Source of the DNA: DATFLL01 sp035267785
GTDB taxonomy: Bacteria > Pseudomonadota > Gammaproteobacteria > DATFLL01
Assembly (NCBI GenBank): GCA_035267785.1
Contig: DATFLL010000013.1
Coordinates: forward strand, 1 to 55,433
DNA length: 55,433 nucleotides
Direction of reading: 5' to 3'
This document shows positions 1 to 8,981 of this stretch, one piece after another. The first letter of the stretch is position 1, and the number at the start of each line of letters is the position of its first letter. The translations under genes were made by a program, and so were the position numbers. The notes under the pieces were generated by a model. That model was not told the origin of the DNA. It made no database searches and saw nothing but the letters and a program-made list of their open reading frames with translations.

Positions 1-1863
1 GAGGATACGGTCACCTTCCTGGTTACCATAGCCGCGCAACTGGCCGGCGCCATTGCCCATGCCGAGGCCAGCGGCGGCATTGACGGGCTGCGTGGAGCCG
101 GTCAGGTACCCAGTGACGGGCGTCCGCTGCGCGGCCAGCCCGGCGCCCCTGGCGTCGCCGTGGGCACGGCCGTGGTGGTCTATCCCTACGCGGACATCAA
201 CGCCATTCCCGATCGCAATGTCGAGGACATCGAGGCCGAGCTGGCTGCCTTTCGCCATGCCATCAAGCAGGTCAAGAGCGACATCAAGGTGCTGTCCAAA
301 CGCCTGACCAAGCTGGTGCCCGCCGAGGATCGGGCACTGTTCGACGCCTATCAGATGATTCTCGAGTCGAGCACGCTCATCGAGCCCACCGAGGCCCGCA
401 TCCGCGCCGGCTCGTGGGCGCCCGCGGCCCTGCGCGAGACCATTGCCGAGCATATCCGGGTGTTCGAGGAAATGGACGACCCGTATCTGCGCGAGCGGGG
501 CCACGATCTGCGCGATCTTGGCCGGCGCATTCTGATGCGTATGCAGCGCGACGCCCGCGACAGCCGCGACTATCCCGAGCACACCATTCTGGTCGGCGAG
601 GAGATATCGGCCTCGGTGCTCGCCGAGGTACCGCCGGAGAAGCTGGCGGGTGTGGTCTCGGTGCGCGGCTCGCGAACCTCGCATACGGCCATCCTGGCCC
701 GGGCCTTGGGCATTCCGGCGGTTATGGGTACCACCGATATGCCGGTCGGACGAGTCGACGGCGCGGAGGTGATCGCCTACGGCTACTGCGGGCGCGTTTA
801 TGTCTCGCCCTCGGAGATCGTGCGTAAGGAGTTCGAGCGTCTGGCGGGCGAGGAACGCCAGCTGTCCGAGGAGCTGACCGGGCTGCGCGATCTGCCGGCG
901 CAGACGCCCGACGGCGTGCGCGTTCCCCTGTACGTCAACACCGGTCTGCTGTCCGATATTACGCCGTCATTGAACAGCGGCGCCGAGGGCATCGGTTTGT
1001 ATCGCACCGAGTTCCCCTTCATGATTCGCCAACAGTTCCCCGGCGAAGAGGAGCAGCGTGTTATCTATCGCAAGGTCCTCGAGGGTTTCGCCCCGCGGCC
1101 GGTGACGCTGCGCACGTTGGACGTCGGGGGCGACAAGGCGCTGCCGTATTTCCCCATCCACGAGGACAATCCCTTCCTCGGCTGGCGCGGCATCCGTATC
1201 ACGCTGGACCATCCGGAGATCTTCCTGGTCCAGCTGCGCGCCATGCTCCGCGCCAGCGTCGGCCTGGACAATCTGCACTTGCTGCTGCCGATGATCACCC
1301 ACGTCACCGAACTCGACGAGGCTCTCGTGCTGGTGCACCGTGCGCACAGCGAGTTGCGCGAGGAGGGCGAGGCGGTCGACATGCCGCGCATCGGTGTCAT
1401 GGTGGAGGTGCCCTCGGCGGTCTACCAGGCGGGCAACATCGCCCGCCGGGTCGATTTCCTCTCGGTCGGTACCAACGACCTGACGCAGTACCTGTTGGCG
1501 GTCGACCGCAACAACGCGCGCGTGGCCGACCTGTACGAATCCCTGCACCCGGCCGTGCTGCGTGCCCTTCTGCAGGTCGTCGAGGCGGCCCATCGCTACG
1601 GCAAACCCGTCAGTGTCTGCGGCGAGATGGCCGGTGACCCGGTCGCCGCCCTGCTGCTGCTCGGCATGGGGATGGACAGCCTGAGTATGAGCGTCTCGGG
1701 TCTGCCGCGCGTCAAATGGGTAATACGGAATTTCTCGAGCAAGCGTGCGCGTCAGCTCCTGGACGAGGTGCTGGAGATGGAAGACGTCAAGGCCATTCGC
1801 CAGCATCTCAACGCCGCGCTCGAGCAGGCCGGGCTGGGCGGCCTGGTGCGAGCGGGCATATAG
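1..1863 (+). CDS. ptsP: PtsP, nitrogen-PTS phosphoenolpyruvate phosphotransferase (5' truncated)
   Basis: The reading frame is open from base 1, so the true start and the N-terminal GAF sensor domain lie outside the window. What remains is a complete enzyme I core. The phosphohistidine motif SHTAILAR has its His codon at 682-684. Further on are EGIGLYRTEFPF, DVGGDKALPYF and, near the end, the PEP-domain signatures SVGTNDLTQY and CGEMAGDP. PtsP moves phosphate from PEP to NPr in the regulatory nitrogen PTS rather than to a sugar. The length after the GAF domain matches the family. It ends in TAG, 28 bases before the next gene, and may share its transcript. Confidence 0.96.
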   Translation, partial: EDTVTFLVTIAAQLAGAIAHAEASGGIDGLRGAGQVPSDGRPLRGQPGAPGVAVGTAVVVYPYADINAIPDRNVEDIEAELAAFRHAIKQVKSDIKVLSKRLTKLVPAEDRALFDAYQMILESSTLIEPTEARIRAGSWAPAALRETIAEHIRVFEEMDDPYLRERGHDLRDLGRRILMRMQRDARDSRDYPEHTILVGEEISASVLAEVPPEKLAGVVSVRGSRTSHTAILARALGIPAVMGTTDMPVGRVDGAEVIAYGYCGRVYVSPSEIVRKEFERLAGEERQLSEELTGLRDLPAQTPDGVRVPLYVNTGLLSDITPSLNSGAEGIGLYRTEFPFMIRQQFPGEEEQRVIYRKVLEGFAPRPVTLRTLDVGGDKALPYFPIHEDNPFLGWRGIRITLDHPEIFLVQLRAMLRASVGLDNLHLLLPMITHVTELDEALVLVHRAHSELREEGEAVDMPRIGVMVEVPSAVYQAGNIARRVDFLSVGTNDLTQYLLAVDRNNARVADLYESLHPAVLRALLQVVEAAHRYGKPVSVCGEMAGDPVAALLLLGMGMDSLSMSVSGLPRVKWVIRNFSSKRARQLLDEVLEMEDVKAIRQHLNAALEQAGLGGLVRAGI

Positions 1864-1891
1864 CCCTGCAACTCGGGTAAGAAGAGGCAAT

Positions 1892-2974
1892 ATGGATACG
1901 TTGACGCATGCCTTGAGCGGGGCCCTGCTGGCGCGGGCCACAGCCCCCACAACGCCGCGCCGCGGACCGAACGGTGAGGGACCGCTGGCGACGTGGGCAC
2001 GCGTGGGTATCGGCGCGCTGGCCGCGGCCTTTCCCGACGGCGATTTCGTAATGCGTGTGTTCGGGACCCTGCCTTATCTTGAGTCGCATCGCGGTGTCAC
2101 ACACTCCATCGTCATGCTACCCGTCTGGGCGCTGAGCCTGGCAGTGATCTTCATGCTGCTCTCGCGCGGCCGACACCACTGGCGCGAGTTCGTCGGTGTG
2201 TGCGCCATGGGAATCGGCATCCACATCGCCGGCGACGTGATCACCTCGTTCGGGACGATGATCCTGGCGCCGATCTCCTACGTGCGTTTCAGTTATCCGA
2301 CCACGTTCATTATCGACCCCTTCTTCACCGGTATTATCGTGCTCGGTCTCATCGGCGCGGCGCTGTGGCGCCGCCGGGGGCGGGCCGTGGCCTCGGTGGG
2401 GTTGATAGCCCTGGCCGGCTACGTCGGTTTCCAGGCCGTGTTGCACGAGCGCGCCGTGGCCATCGGTCAGCGCTACGCCCAGGCGCACGGACTGGCACAT
2501 GCCCGCAGCGAGGCGCTGCCCCAGCCGCTGTCGCCATTCAACTGGAAGGTGGTGGTACGCGACGGCGGTCGCTACCACGTCGCCTACGTCGACCTCGTCG
2601 CCGACCGCGTTCCTTCGCCGCCGCCGCCCGATGCCGGCCTGTTCGCGCGCGTGGCGGCGCTGTACCGCCCACCCGGTCAGCTGCAGTGGCTCGTGCGCCA
2701 TCGCTGGGGTGAGGGCGGGGCCCAGAGCGCGTTGGCGGAACGGGCCTGGTCGGGATTCCCCGCCGGGCTGAAACGCTTCATGGAATATCCCGCCTTGTAC
2801 GAGGTCGACCAGCGCAGCATCGGAACCTGCGCCTGGTTTTTCGACCTGCGTTTTGCCCTCGACGGCATCCGCTCGCCGTTTCGTTTCGGCACCTGTCAGG
2901 CGCAGCGAGGAGGGCCGTGGCGCCTGTATCGACTGGTCGGCGATCGAGCCGAGTCGCTCTCGCCCGAAAATTAG
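1892..2974 (+). CDS. Membrane-bound metal-dependent hydrolase (YdjM/DUF457 family)
   Basis: A 360-residue protein. The ATG at 1892 is chosen because it begins the family's typical MDTLTHALSGALLA N-terminus and has a purine-rich AGAAGAGG just upstream; the longer in-frame extension runs into ptsP. The first half shows His/Asp motifs of this family (DTLTH, AAFPDGDF, ESHRGVTHS, GIHIAGDVI) between four or more hydrophobic helices. The second half is a more soluble tail of unknown role. The family is predicted to be an inner-membrane metal hydrolase, but its substrate is not established. It follows ptsP closely on the same strand and faces the convergent dam gene. Confidence 0.85.
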   Translation: MDTLTHALSGALLARATAPTTPRRGPNGEGPLATWARVGIGALAAAFPDGDFVMRVFGTLPYLESHRGVTHSIVMLPVWALSLAVIFMLLSRGRHHWREFVGVCAMGIGIHIAGDVITSFGTMILAPISYVRFSYPTTFIIDPFFTGIIVLGLIGAALWRRRGRAVASVGLIALAGYVGFQAVLHERAVAIGQRYAQAHGLAHARSEALPQPLSPFNWKVVVRDGGRYHVAYVDLVADRVPSPPPPDAGLFARVAALYRPPGQLQWLVRHRWGEGGAQSALAERAWSGFPAGLKRFMEYPALYEVDQRSIGTCAWFFDLRFALDGIRSPFRFGTCQAQRGGPWRLYRLVGDRAESLSPEN

Positions 2975-2985
2975 CGCGGCTTTGC

Positions 2986-3843
2986 TCAGGCGAATAGCGC
3001 CAGCAGCTCGCCCGCGTGTTCGCGCCGATGCCCGTTACAGCTGATGAAGCGCTGTACCTCGAACTGGCTGACCTGCCTCGCACCGCGATAGGCGTTCAAG
3101 GTGAAGTCGGTGTTGTGGTTGGAGATCAGCACGGGGATGCCGCGTTGCGCGGCCGTTGCCGCGATCTCCGCCAGCGAGCGCTGGCGTTCCAGATCGAAGC
3201 CGCCCGGGCTGTAGGCGGTGAAGTTGGCCGACAGTGACAACGGCACGTAGGGTGGATCGCAATAGACGACGTCGCCCGCCTCGGCCTGTCCGATGGCACG
3301 GGCAAAATCCCATTGGCGGAACACGGCTCGTGCCGCCTTGGCCTTACGGTGGAAGGCGAGCATCTCCGCGGCCGGGAAGTAGGGCCGTTTGTAGCGCCCG
3401 AAGGGCACGTTGAAGCCCCCGCTGGCGTTATAGCGGCACAACCCGTTGTAACCGTGGCGATTGAGGTAGACGAACAACGCCGCCCGCCGCCGCGGTTCCT
3501 CGCAGCGATTGAATTCCTCGCGCAGGCGGTAGTAGCGCTCAGGCCGGTTGTTGCGATCGACGAACAGCGGTGCGCATTCGTCGATGAAGCGCTGTCCCTC
3601 GCGCTTGAGCGTCTTGTACAGGTTGATCAGATCCGCGTTGGTGTCGGCCAGCAGGTAGCGCTCATAGTCGGTGTTGAGAAACACCGCAGCCGAGCCCGCA
3701 AAGGGTTCGATCAGCCGGCCGCCCGCAGGCAGTACCTCGAGAATCCGATCGATAATCCGGTATTTGTTGCCCGCCCACTTGAGAAAGGGGCGAAGGCGCG
3801 GCGTTGTCGGGTTGCGCCGCACTTTGGGATTGGGCTGGGCCAT
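2986..3843 (-). CDS. dam: DNA adenine methylase (GATC), Dam
   Basis: A 285-residue protein, close to the 278 residues of E. coli Dam. The ATG at 3843 is preferred because the family motif FLKWAGNK follows about 20 residues later; a 12-residue upstream extension is possible. Visible motifs are the SAM-binding FLKWAGNK and IEPFAGSAAVF, the catalytic YCDPPY, and the target-recognition segment around NRHGYNGLCRYN. The product methylates adenine in GATC for mismatch repair strand choice, replication timing and gene regulation. It sits 39 bases downstream of argA on the same strand and is probably cotranscribed with it. Confidence 0.95.
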   Translation of the reverse strand: MAQPNPKVRRNPTTPRLRPFLKWAGNKYRIIDRILEVLPAGGRLIEPFAGSAAVFLNTDYERYLLADTNADLINLYKTLKREGQRFIDECAPLFVDRNNRPERYYRLREEFNRCEEPRRRAALFVYLNRHGYNGLCRYNASGGFNVPFGRYKRPYFPAAEMLAFHRKAKAARAVFRQWDFARAIGQAEAGDVVYCDPPYVPLSLSANFTAYSPGGFDLERQRSLAEIAATAAQRGIPVLISNHNTDFTLNAYRGARQVSQFEVQRFISCNGHRREHAGELLALFA

Positions 3844-3882
3844 GGTGTACTCGCGGGCGGGCCGGGCGGGCGCGCGCACCGC

Positions 3883-5211
3883 TCAAATCTCCTTGATGAA
3901 TACCTTGGAGTTGCGCTGATAGTTGTACATGGCCTGGCGCTTGATCGGCAGATCGCGGATCTCGCCGGGGCGAAAGCCGCGCTCGCGGAACCAGTGCGCG
4001 GTCCGCGTGGTGAGCACGAACAAGCGGGTAATCCCGGTAATGTGCGCCTTGCGCTCGATATAGCTCAACAGGGCATCGCCCCGTCCCTCGGCGCGGTAGT
4101 CCGGGTGGACGACGAGGCAGGCGAGCTCCGCGACGCGCTCGTCGGAAAAGGGATACAGCGCGGCGCAGCCCACGATCATGCCGTCTCGCTCGAGTACGGT
4201 GAACTGGTCGATCTCGATCTCCAGCAGCTCGCGCGAGCGGCGCACGAGTACGCCTTCCTGTTCCAGGGGGGCGAGCAGCTCCAGCAGACCGGCGATGTCG
4301 TTGATGCTGGCCTGGCGCATGTCCTCGAAGTTGTGCGCCGTGACCAGCGTGCCGATGCCGTTGCGCGTGAACAACTCCAACAGCAGTGCCCCGTCGACGT
4401 GGCGATTGATCAAGTGAGCGCGGTTTACACCGTTGCGACAGGCACGCAGGGCACCGCTCAGGGCCCGGCCGATGTCCTCGGGCAGCGTGCGGCGCGAGCC
4501 CAGGATAGCGTCGGCTTCCGCCAGGCCCAGCTCGCGCAGCAGGCGCCGCCGTCCGTCCTTGACTCCGTCGCCGTCGACCAGGTGGATGAGCTTGTCCGCG
4601 CGCAGATGCGAGGCCGCCGCGCAGGCGACATCCTCGGCGCTGAGGTTGAAGACTTCTCCGGTCGGGGAATAGCCGAGCGGGCCCAGCAGGACGATGGCGC
4701 CATCGTTGAGATTGTCGCGTACCGCCTCGGTGTCGATGCGGCGCACCTCGCCGGTGTGACAATAGTCCACGCCCTCGCGTACGCCCAAGGGTTGGGCGGT
4801 GACGAAATTGCCCGAGGCCACGCGAATGCGCGCACCGGCCATCGGAGAGTTGGCCAGCCCCATCGACAGCAGGGCCTCGATTTCCACGCGCACACTGCCG
4901 GCGGCGTCCTTGACGCAGGCCAGGGCGGTGTCGTCGGTGACACGCAGTCCGTTGACGTAGCGAAGCTCGGCGCCGCGCTCGCGCAGGCGACGCTCGATCT
5001 GCGGGCGCGCACCGTGGACGAGCACGAGTTGAACACCCAGGCTGTTGAGCAGGGCGATATCGTGGACCAGGGTCGCGAACTGACGATCCTCCAGAACTTC
5101 GCCGCCGAAGGCGACGACGAAGGTACGGCCGCGGAAGGCGTTGATGTAGGGTGAGGAGTCGCGGAACCAGCGGACGAAGGCCGCGTCATTTTGATTCTTT
5201 TTCGGGGCCAA
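3883..5211 (-). CDS. argA: N-acetylglutamate synthase, ArgA
   Basis: A 442-residue protein, almost exactly the length of E. coli ArgA. It makes N-acetylglutamate from glutamate and acetyl-CoA, the first step of arginine synthesis. An amino-acid-kinase-like domain (GGEVLEDRQF, VHGARPQIERRL) is followed by a GNAT acetyltransferase domain with RRSRELLEIEIDQF, HPDYRAEGRGDALL and FVLTTRTAHWFRERGF. The start is a TTG at 5211, giving MAPKKNQND, which lines up with family N-termini; no in-frame ATG lies nearby. The TATGAT at about 5263 may be part of its promoter. The allosteric arginine site is expected in the kinase-like domain. Confidence 0.95.
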   Translation of the reverse strand: MAPKKNQNDAAFVRWFRDSSPYINAFRGRTFVVAFGGEVLEDRQFATLVHDIALLNSLGVQLVLVHGARPQIERRLRERGAELRYVNGLRVTDDTALACVKDAAGSVRVEIEALLSMGLANSPMAGARIRVASGNFVTAQPLGVREGVDYCHTGEVRRIDTEAVRDNLNDGAIVLLGPLGYSPTGEVFNLSAEDVACAAASHLRADKLIHLVDGDGVKDGRRRLLRELGLAEADAILGSRRTLPEDIGRALSGALRACRNGVNRAHLINRHVDGALLLELFTRNGIGTLVTAHNFEDMRQASINDIAGLLELLAPLEQEGVLVRRSRELLEIEIDQFTVLERDGMIVGCAALYPFSDERVAELACLVVHPDYRAEGRGDALLSYIERKAHITGITRLFVLTTRTAHWFRERGFRPGEIRDLPIKRQAMYNYQRNSKVFIKEI

Positions 5212-5303
5212 GGCGCATTTCCCGGATGTCAGTGGATGCCGTCGGTTATCAACACCTTATCATATCGCCGAATCATATAGGCGTTCGGGGGGCGGGGAAA
5301 GGA

Positions 5304-5852
5304 TCAGTGGAAGATGACGCCGATGCCGAAGTGAAAACGCGTCTGCGTTTCGCCGCCGCGGCGGGGCCACAGATACACCTGCTTGGCCTGCAGGACCGGG
5401 TAGGTGTAGCTGCTCTGACCCACGCGCCCGTCCCTGGTGCCTTGGACGGAGCCCAGCGCGGTGACGAATCGCCCCTGCGCATAGTCCACGGGCTCCAGGT
5501 AGCCGGACTTCTCGATGAGGATACGCCCCAGCGGCTTGGCACCGGGATCGGGGCGCTCGTCGCTGTCGAGCGGGTAGGCCAGCACTTCCAGCTGAGTTGC
5601 GTCTTTGAGGTTGGTCGTGGCGACGATGACACCGCCCCACAGGACAGTCTTGCCGCGAACCTGTGCCGGATGGGTTTTGGCTGCACTGGGTGTGATGCTG
5701 CGATCGACCTGCTTGGTGTCAAAGGCCGGTCCACTGGCACAGCCTCCGAGCGCGAGGCTCAACAGAGCGGCCGCCACCAGTGCCGGCCGACAGCGTAAGC
5801 GCGCATGTCGGGGCCGGGTCGTCGATTGGATCTTATCTGGCGTGGTGCGCAT
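5304..5852 (-). CDS. Slp family outer-membrane lipoprotein, copy 1
   Basis: A 182-residue lipoprotein of the Slp/YeaY family. The start at 5852 is chosen for a GGGAG ribosome site eight bases upstream. A basic, hydrophobic signal leads to the lipobox LALGGC. The mature part carries family segments VLWGGVIV, LEVLAYPLDSDERPD and YAQGRFVTALGSVQG, and ends in a short beta-rich RFHFGIGVIFH. Slp proteins are starvation- and acid-linked outer-membrane lipoproteins whose molecular job is unknown. A second, diverged copy lies directly upstream on the same strand, and argA follows downstream. Confidence 0.88.
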   Translation of the reverse strand: MRTTPDKIQSTTRPRHARLRCRPALVAAALLSLALGGCASGPAFDTKQVDRSITPSAAKTHPAQVRGKTVLWGGVIVATTNLKDATQLEVLAYPLDSDERPDPGAKPLGRILIEKSGYLEPVDYAQGRFVTALGSVQGTRDGRVGQSSYTYPVLQAKQVYLWPRRGGETQTRFHFGIGVIFH

Positions 5853-5908
5853 GCCGTGTGCTCCCGCGCTCATCGGCCGGGGCGTTGCCGGAGCGTGTCG
5901 TTGCAATG

Positions 5909-6505
5909 TTACCAATAAGGATAAGGCCAGCCGGGCCCGTGGTAAGGATACCATGGGTCGTACCAGTACGGACCCCAGTAGGGGTCATACCAGTACGGCG
6001 GCGCATCCCGCCAGTCGTAATGCCTCAGGGGCGGCCACAGGTAATAGGTATCGACCTGCACCACCGGGTAGCGATAGGGGTACTTGCCGATCAAGTGGGT
6101 CTCGGTCCCGGCGATGTGACCGGCGACGGTGATCAGACGTCCCGCCTGATATACCGCGGGGTCTAGAAAGCCGTTGACGAGCGCGATGAAACGACCGCCG
6201 CTCTGTTCCCCGTCCGGGCGTCCGTCGCTGTCGAGGGTCTGGGCAAGCACCGTGATGCGGGTCTGCTGGGCGTGGTTCTCGGTCTCGATGATGCTGCCGC
6301 CCCAGCGCACGGCCTGACCGCGATAGGCCGTTTCGGGTTCGCTGCGCACCGCGGCGACGCCGGGATCGCCGCCAACCGGCTGGCGAATGGGTTTGGGGAT
6401 GGTGCTCGCGCAGGCGCTCAGCATCAGCAGCGAAGCCAACAGGAGAGCCGTTTGCGGACCGCGCCCGCGATGGTGTCGAGAAAGTGTCTGTGCGTTGAAT
6501 CTCAT
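5909..6505 (-). CDS. Slp family outer-membrane lipoprotein, copy 2, with aromatic tail
   Basis: A 198-residue lipoprotein with the lipobox LMLSAC after a hydrophobic stretch. The core shares with its neighbour the pattern VRWGGSIIE, ITVLAQTLDSDGRPD and YQAGRLITVAGHIAG, so the two are tandem paralogues. The last 40 or so residues are extremely rich in Tyr, Trp and Pro (for example WYDPYWGPYWYDPWYPYH). That tail is absent from copy 1. Function is unknown. It lies between argE and the first Slp copy on the same strand, with gaps of 164 and 56 bases, so a shared transcript is possible. Confidence 0.87.
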   Translation of the reverse strand: MRFNAQTLSRHHRGRGPQTALLLASLLMLSACASTIPKPIRQPVGGDPGVAAVRSEPETAYRGQAVRWGGSIIETENHAQQTRITVLAQTLDSDGRPDGEQSGGRFIALVNGFLDPAVYQAGRLITVAGHIAGTETHLIGKYPYRYPVVQVDTYYLWPPLRHYDWRDAPPYWYDPYWGPYWYDPWYPYHGPGWPYPYW

Positions 6506-6669
6506 ACCTTAGTGAGACAGCGGGCGGTGGCCAATGTTGCGTCCGGCGCGGGGCGATGGCCGGATTGGATGTGCCGGATGCATTATCTTCTTAACCCGCG
6601 GCGCCGGCCCGTGTCTGTGTCACCCGTCATTGTTCGGGCGTCGGCCCGACGGGCGATGGCGCGTCGTCC

Positions 6670-7833
6670 TCAGCCGGTCGGTTGCAGGCAGAAGCGGTCG
6701 ATGAGGTGGGCGAGGTGGTCGAGCATGGGCTGGATGTTCTCCAGCGGCAGGTACTCGTCGGGCTGATGGGCCTGATCGATATAGCCTGGCCCGAGGATGA
6801 TGGTCTCCATACCCAGGGCATTGAGGTAGGGGCCCTCCGTGCAGTACGCGGCGGCCTCGGCGGGGTGGCCCGTCAGTGCCTCGGCGGCGCGCACGATCGC
6901 CGAGTCGGCGTCGGTATGCATGGGCTCGGTGGCTTCGATCAGCGGGAGCAGCTCCCACTGCAGGGGGCTGCCGGCGAGCGTCTCGGTGAGACGCTCGCGC
7001 AGCGCTTCACGCAGCTCGGCGCTGCCCATACCGGGAAGCGGGCGCAGATCGAAATGCAACTCGCAGGCGCCGCAGATTCGGTTGGGATTGTCGCCGCCGT
7101 GGATGTGTCCGAGGTTGAGCGTCGGTACCGGAACGTGAAAGCGCGGGTCGCGATGGCGCGCCTGCAACTCGCCTCGCCAGGCGAGAATGGCGCCCAGCAC
7201 GGCGTGCATGCCTTCCAGGGCATTGATGCCAAGGCTCGGGTCGCTGGAGTGTCCGGAGTGTCCGATCAGGCGTACCGCCTCCATCATGATGCCCTTGTGC
7301 GCATTCACCGGGCGCAGTCCCGTCGGCTCGCCAATGAGTGCGTAACGGGCCTTCGGTCGGCCGAGGTCCACCAGCGTTTTGGCGCCGAGCATGGAGCTCT
7401 CTTCGTCGGCGGTGGCCAGCAGGATCAGCGGCTGGTGCAGCGCGCCCGCATCGATGCTGCGAACGGCCTCGAGCGCAAGAGCGAAAAAGCCCTTCATGTC
7501 TGCCGTACCCAGTCCGTACAGGCGCCGGTCGCGTTCGGTCAGACGAAAAGGATCCTGGGACCAGAGATCGGCATCGAAGGGAACCGTATCGGTGTGGCCG
7601 GCGAGGACCAGACCGCCGGGTCCGCGGCCCAGCGTGGCGATGAGGTTGGCCTTGTCCGGGTGGCCGGGGATGTCCACGACCTCCACGGCAAAACCCAGGG
7701 TCTCGGCCCACTCGGCCAAGCGCTCGATAACGGGGCGGTTGGACTGGTCGTATTCCGGGCTGACGCTGCTGACCGACGGCGTGGCGATCAGCTGCTGCAG
7801 CATCTGCGTCAGGGAGGGAAGGTGGCTCGGCAT
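6670..7833 (-). CDS. argE: Acetylornithine deacetylase, ArgE
   Basis: A 387-residue M20-family metallohydrolase that removes the acetyl group from N-acetylornithine to give ornithine, fitting the linear arginine route started by ArgA. Metal and catalytic motifs are VLAGHTDTVPFD, LYGLGTADMKGFF (bridging Asp), ATADEESSMLGAK (catalytic and metal Glu) and, near the end, a His in the last metal site. The dimerisation lid with NAHKGIMMEAVRLIGHSGHSS is intact. The length matches E. coli ArgE at 383. Because argE rather than argJ is used, acetyl groups are not recycled. The gene is 97 bases downstream of the SH3-domain gene on the same strand. Confidence 0.94.
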   Translation of the reverse strand: MPSHLPSLTQMLQQLIATPSVSSVSPEYDQSNRPVIERLAEWAETLGFAVEVVDIPGHPDKANLIATLGRGPGGLVLAGHTDTVPFDADLWSQDPFRLTERDRRLYGLGTADMKGFFALALEAVRSIDAGALHQPLILLATADEESSMLGAKTLVDLGRPKARYALIGEPTGLRPVNAHKGIMMEAVRLIGHSGHSSDPSLGINALEGMHAVLGAILAWRGELQARHRDPRFHVPVPTLNLGHIHGGDNPNRICGACELHFDLRPLPGMGSAELREALRERLTETLAGSPLQWELLPLIEATEPMHTDADSAIVRAAEALTGHPAEAAAYCTEGPYLNALGMETIILGPGYIDQAHQPDEYLPLENIQPMLDHLAHLIDRFCLQPTG

Positions 7834-7930
7834 GGCTCATTGTGGGGCGCATGCGCGGCACTTGGCAAGCAGCCGCGCCACGTCGGCGGAGCGGCCGGCC
7901 GGTGCGAGCGGTCGGGCGCGTCGGTCGCGC

Positions 7931-8599
7931 TCAGAAGTCCCAGCCGCCCTTTCGGCGCCAGCGGATCTTGGGGATGATGAGCCCGAGCAGGATTCCGGCG
8001 AGCAGCACGCCGGCACCGGCCATGAACCATTCGCGTTCGGCCCGGTCCTTGAGAGATTGGTTTTCCTGAGTCGCGACCTGCAGGTTGCGCTGCAGCGCGA
8101 TGTTCTTTTCCTTGAGGTCCTTGTTTTCCCGGTCGAGCTTGAGGGGCGTGGCCGACACCTCTTTGAGATGGCTGAGCTCCTTGGCCTGGCTGTCGTTCTG
8201 GTCGCTGAGCTTCTGGACCTGGGTCTTGAGGTCGTTCTCGGTCTGGCGGGCTTCCTGCAGCGATTGCTGGAGCTGGCTGTTTTCGTCCTGCAGTCGTTTG
8301 ACCTTGGCCTGGGCCGCAGCGAGCTGCTGATCCGCGGAGGGGTGGTCCATCAGGTACTGGGTGCGCACCCAACCCTCTTCCCCATCCGGCGTACGTACCT
8401 TGGAATAACCGGCATCGGTCTGCTGGAGCAGTTCCAGGCGGGTGCCGGTGGGCAGCGTCTTGATGATTTGGTATTGGTTGCCCTGGCCGGTCCGCAGCGT
8501 AATGATTAACTCATCGCTGACGTAGCGAATCTGCGCTGCATGAACCGCGCTCAGGCAGCCAAGCAGTAGTAGCAGCAGGCTGAACAGAACTCTTGTCAC
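7931..8599 (-). CDS. TIGR04211-type SH3 domain protein with coiled coil and C-terminal membrane anchor (YgiM-like)
   Basis: A 222-residue envelope protein. The start is placed at the GTG at 8599 because a GGGGGAG site precedes it and a clean signal peptide follows (hydrophobic Leu run, then AVHAAQ). After cleavage comes a bacterial SH3 domain of about 65 residues (IRYVSDELIITLRTG to EEGWVRTQYL). A long coiled coil rich in Gln, Leu and Lys then leads to one C-terminal transmembrane helix and the basic end KIRWRRKGGW. This order matches E. coli YgiM. The family's role is not settled. It lies upstream of argE on the same strand. Confidence 0.88.
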   Translation of the reverse strand: MTRVLFSLLLLLLGCLSAVHAAQIRYVSDELIITLRTGQGNQYQIIKTLPTGTRLELLQQTDAGYSKVRTPDGEEGWVRTQYLMDHPSADQQLAAAQAKVKRLQDENSQLQQSLQEARQTENDLKTQVQKLSDQNDSQAKELSHLKEVSATPLKLDRENKDLKEKNIALQRNLQVATQENQSLKDRAEREWFMAGAGVLLAGILLGLIIPKIRWRRKGGWDF

Positions 8600-8872
8600 G
8601 GTGCTCCCCCGTCGCTGTTGTGTGGTCTTGAAGCGCTGTGCCGCGCCAGTCCCTGGCGACCGCGTCCTTCCCCGATTGGCCTGAGGTAGTCCGGGTGAAA
8701 GACCCACGCATCGGCTATCCCCCGTTGCTGCCTGGTATTCTAAAGCATCGGCGACCACATTTTGCGCGACCGTTCACAGAACCCGGGGCCGCGGGCGGGC
8801 CCGGCGCGGCAGCAGGCGCTTTGGGCTCATTTGATGATACTTTAGCGATCAATGTAACCTGCCGCGCTCCGC

Positions 8873-8906
8873 CTGTCACGAGGCGGTCATATTGTTGGGG
8901 TCTAAT
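8873..8906 (+). promoter_or_regulatory. Pho box and -10 element of the phoBR promoter; main content of the 8600-8981 gap
   Basis: Two direct repeats with an 11-base period, CTGTCAC (8873-8879) and CGGTCAT (8884-8890), match the PhoB-binding half-site CTGTCAT at six of seven positions each. A -10 hexamer TCTAAT (8901-8906) lies ten bases past the box, the spacing used by PhoB-activated promoters, which lack a normal -35. This predicts autoregulation of phoBR. A second, perfect TATAAT lies at 8952-8957, much closer to phoB, and may give basal expression. The rest of the 382-base gap holds the upstream region of the divergent SH3 gene; no other gene is visible. Confidence 0.75.
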
Positions 8907-8981
8907 TCATGGCGTGTTCATCTGGCGTACTCACAGTGCCACGAGTTCACCTATAATTGGGACTGACAGCGGGATACCGTC

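Noticed and set aside
3313..5154. 613-codon plus-strand frame opposite argA and dam
   Set aside because: Shadow frame with no recognisable domain; argA and dam are certain.
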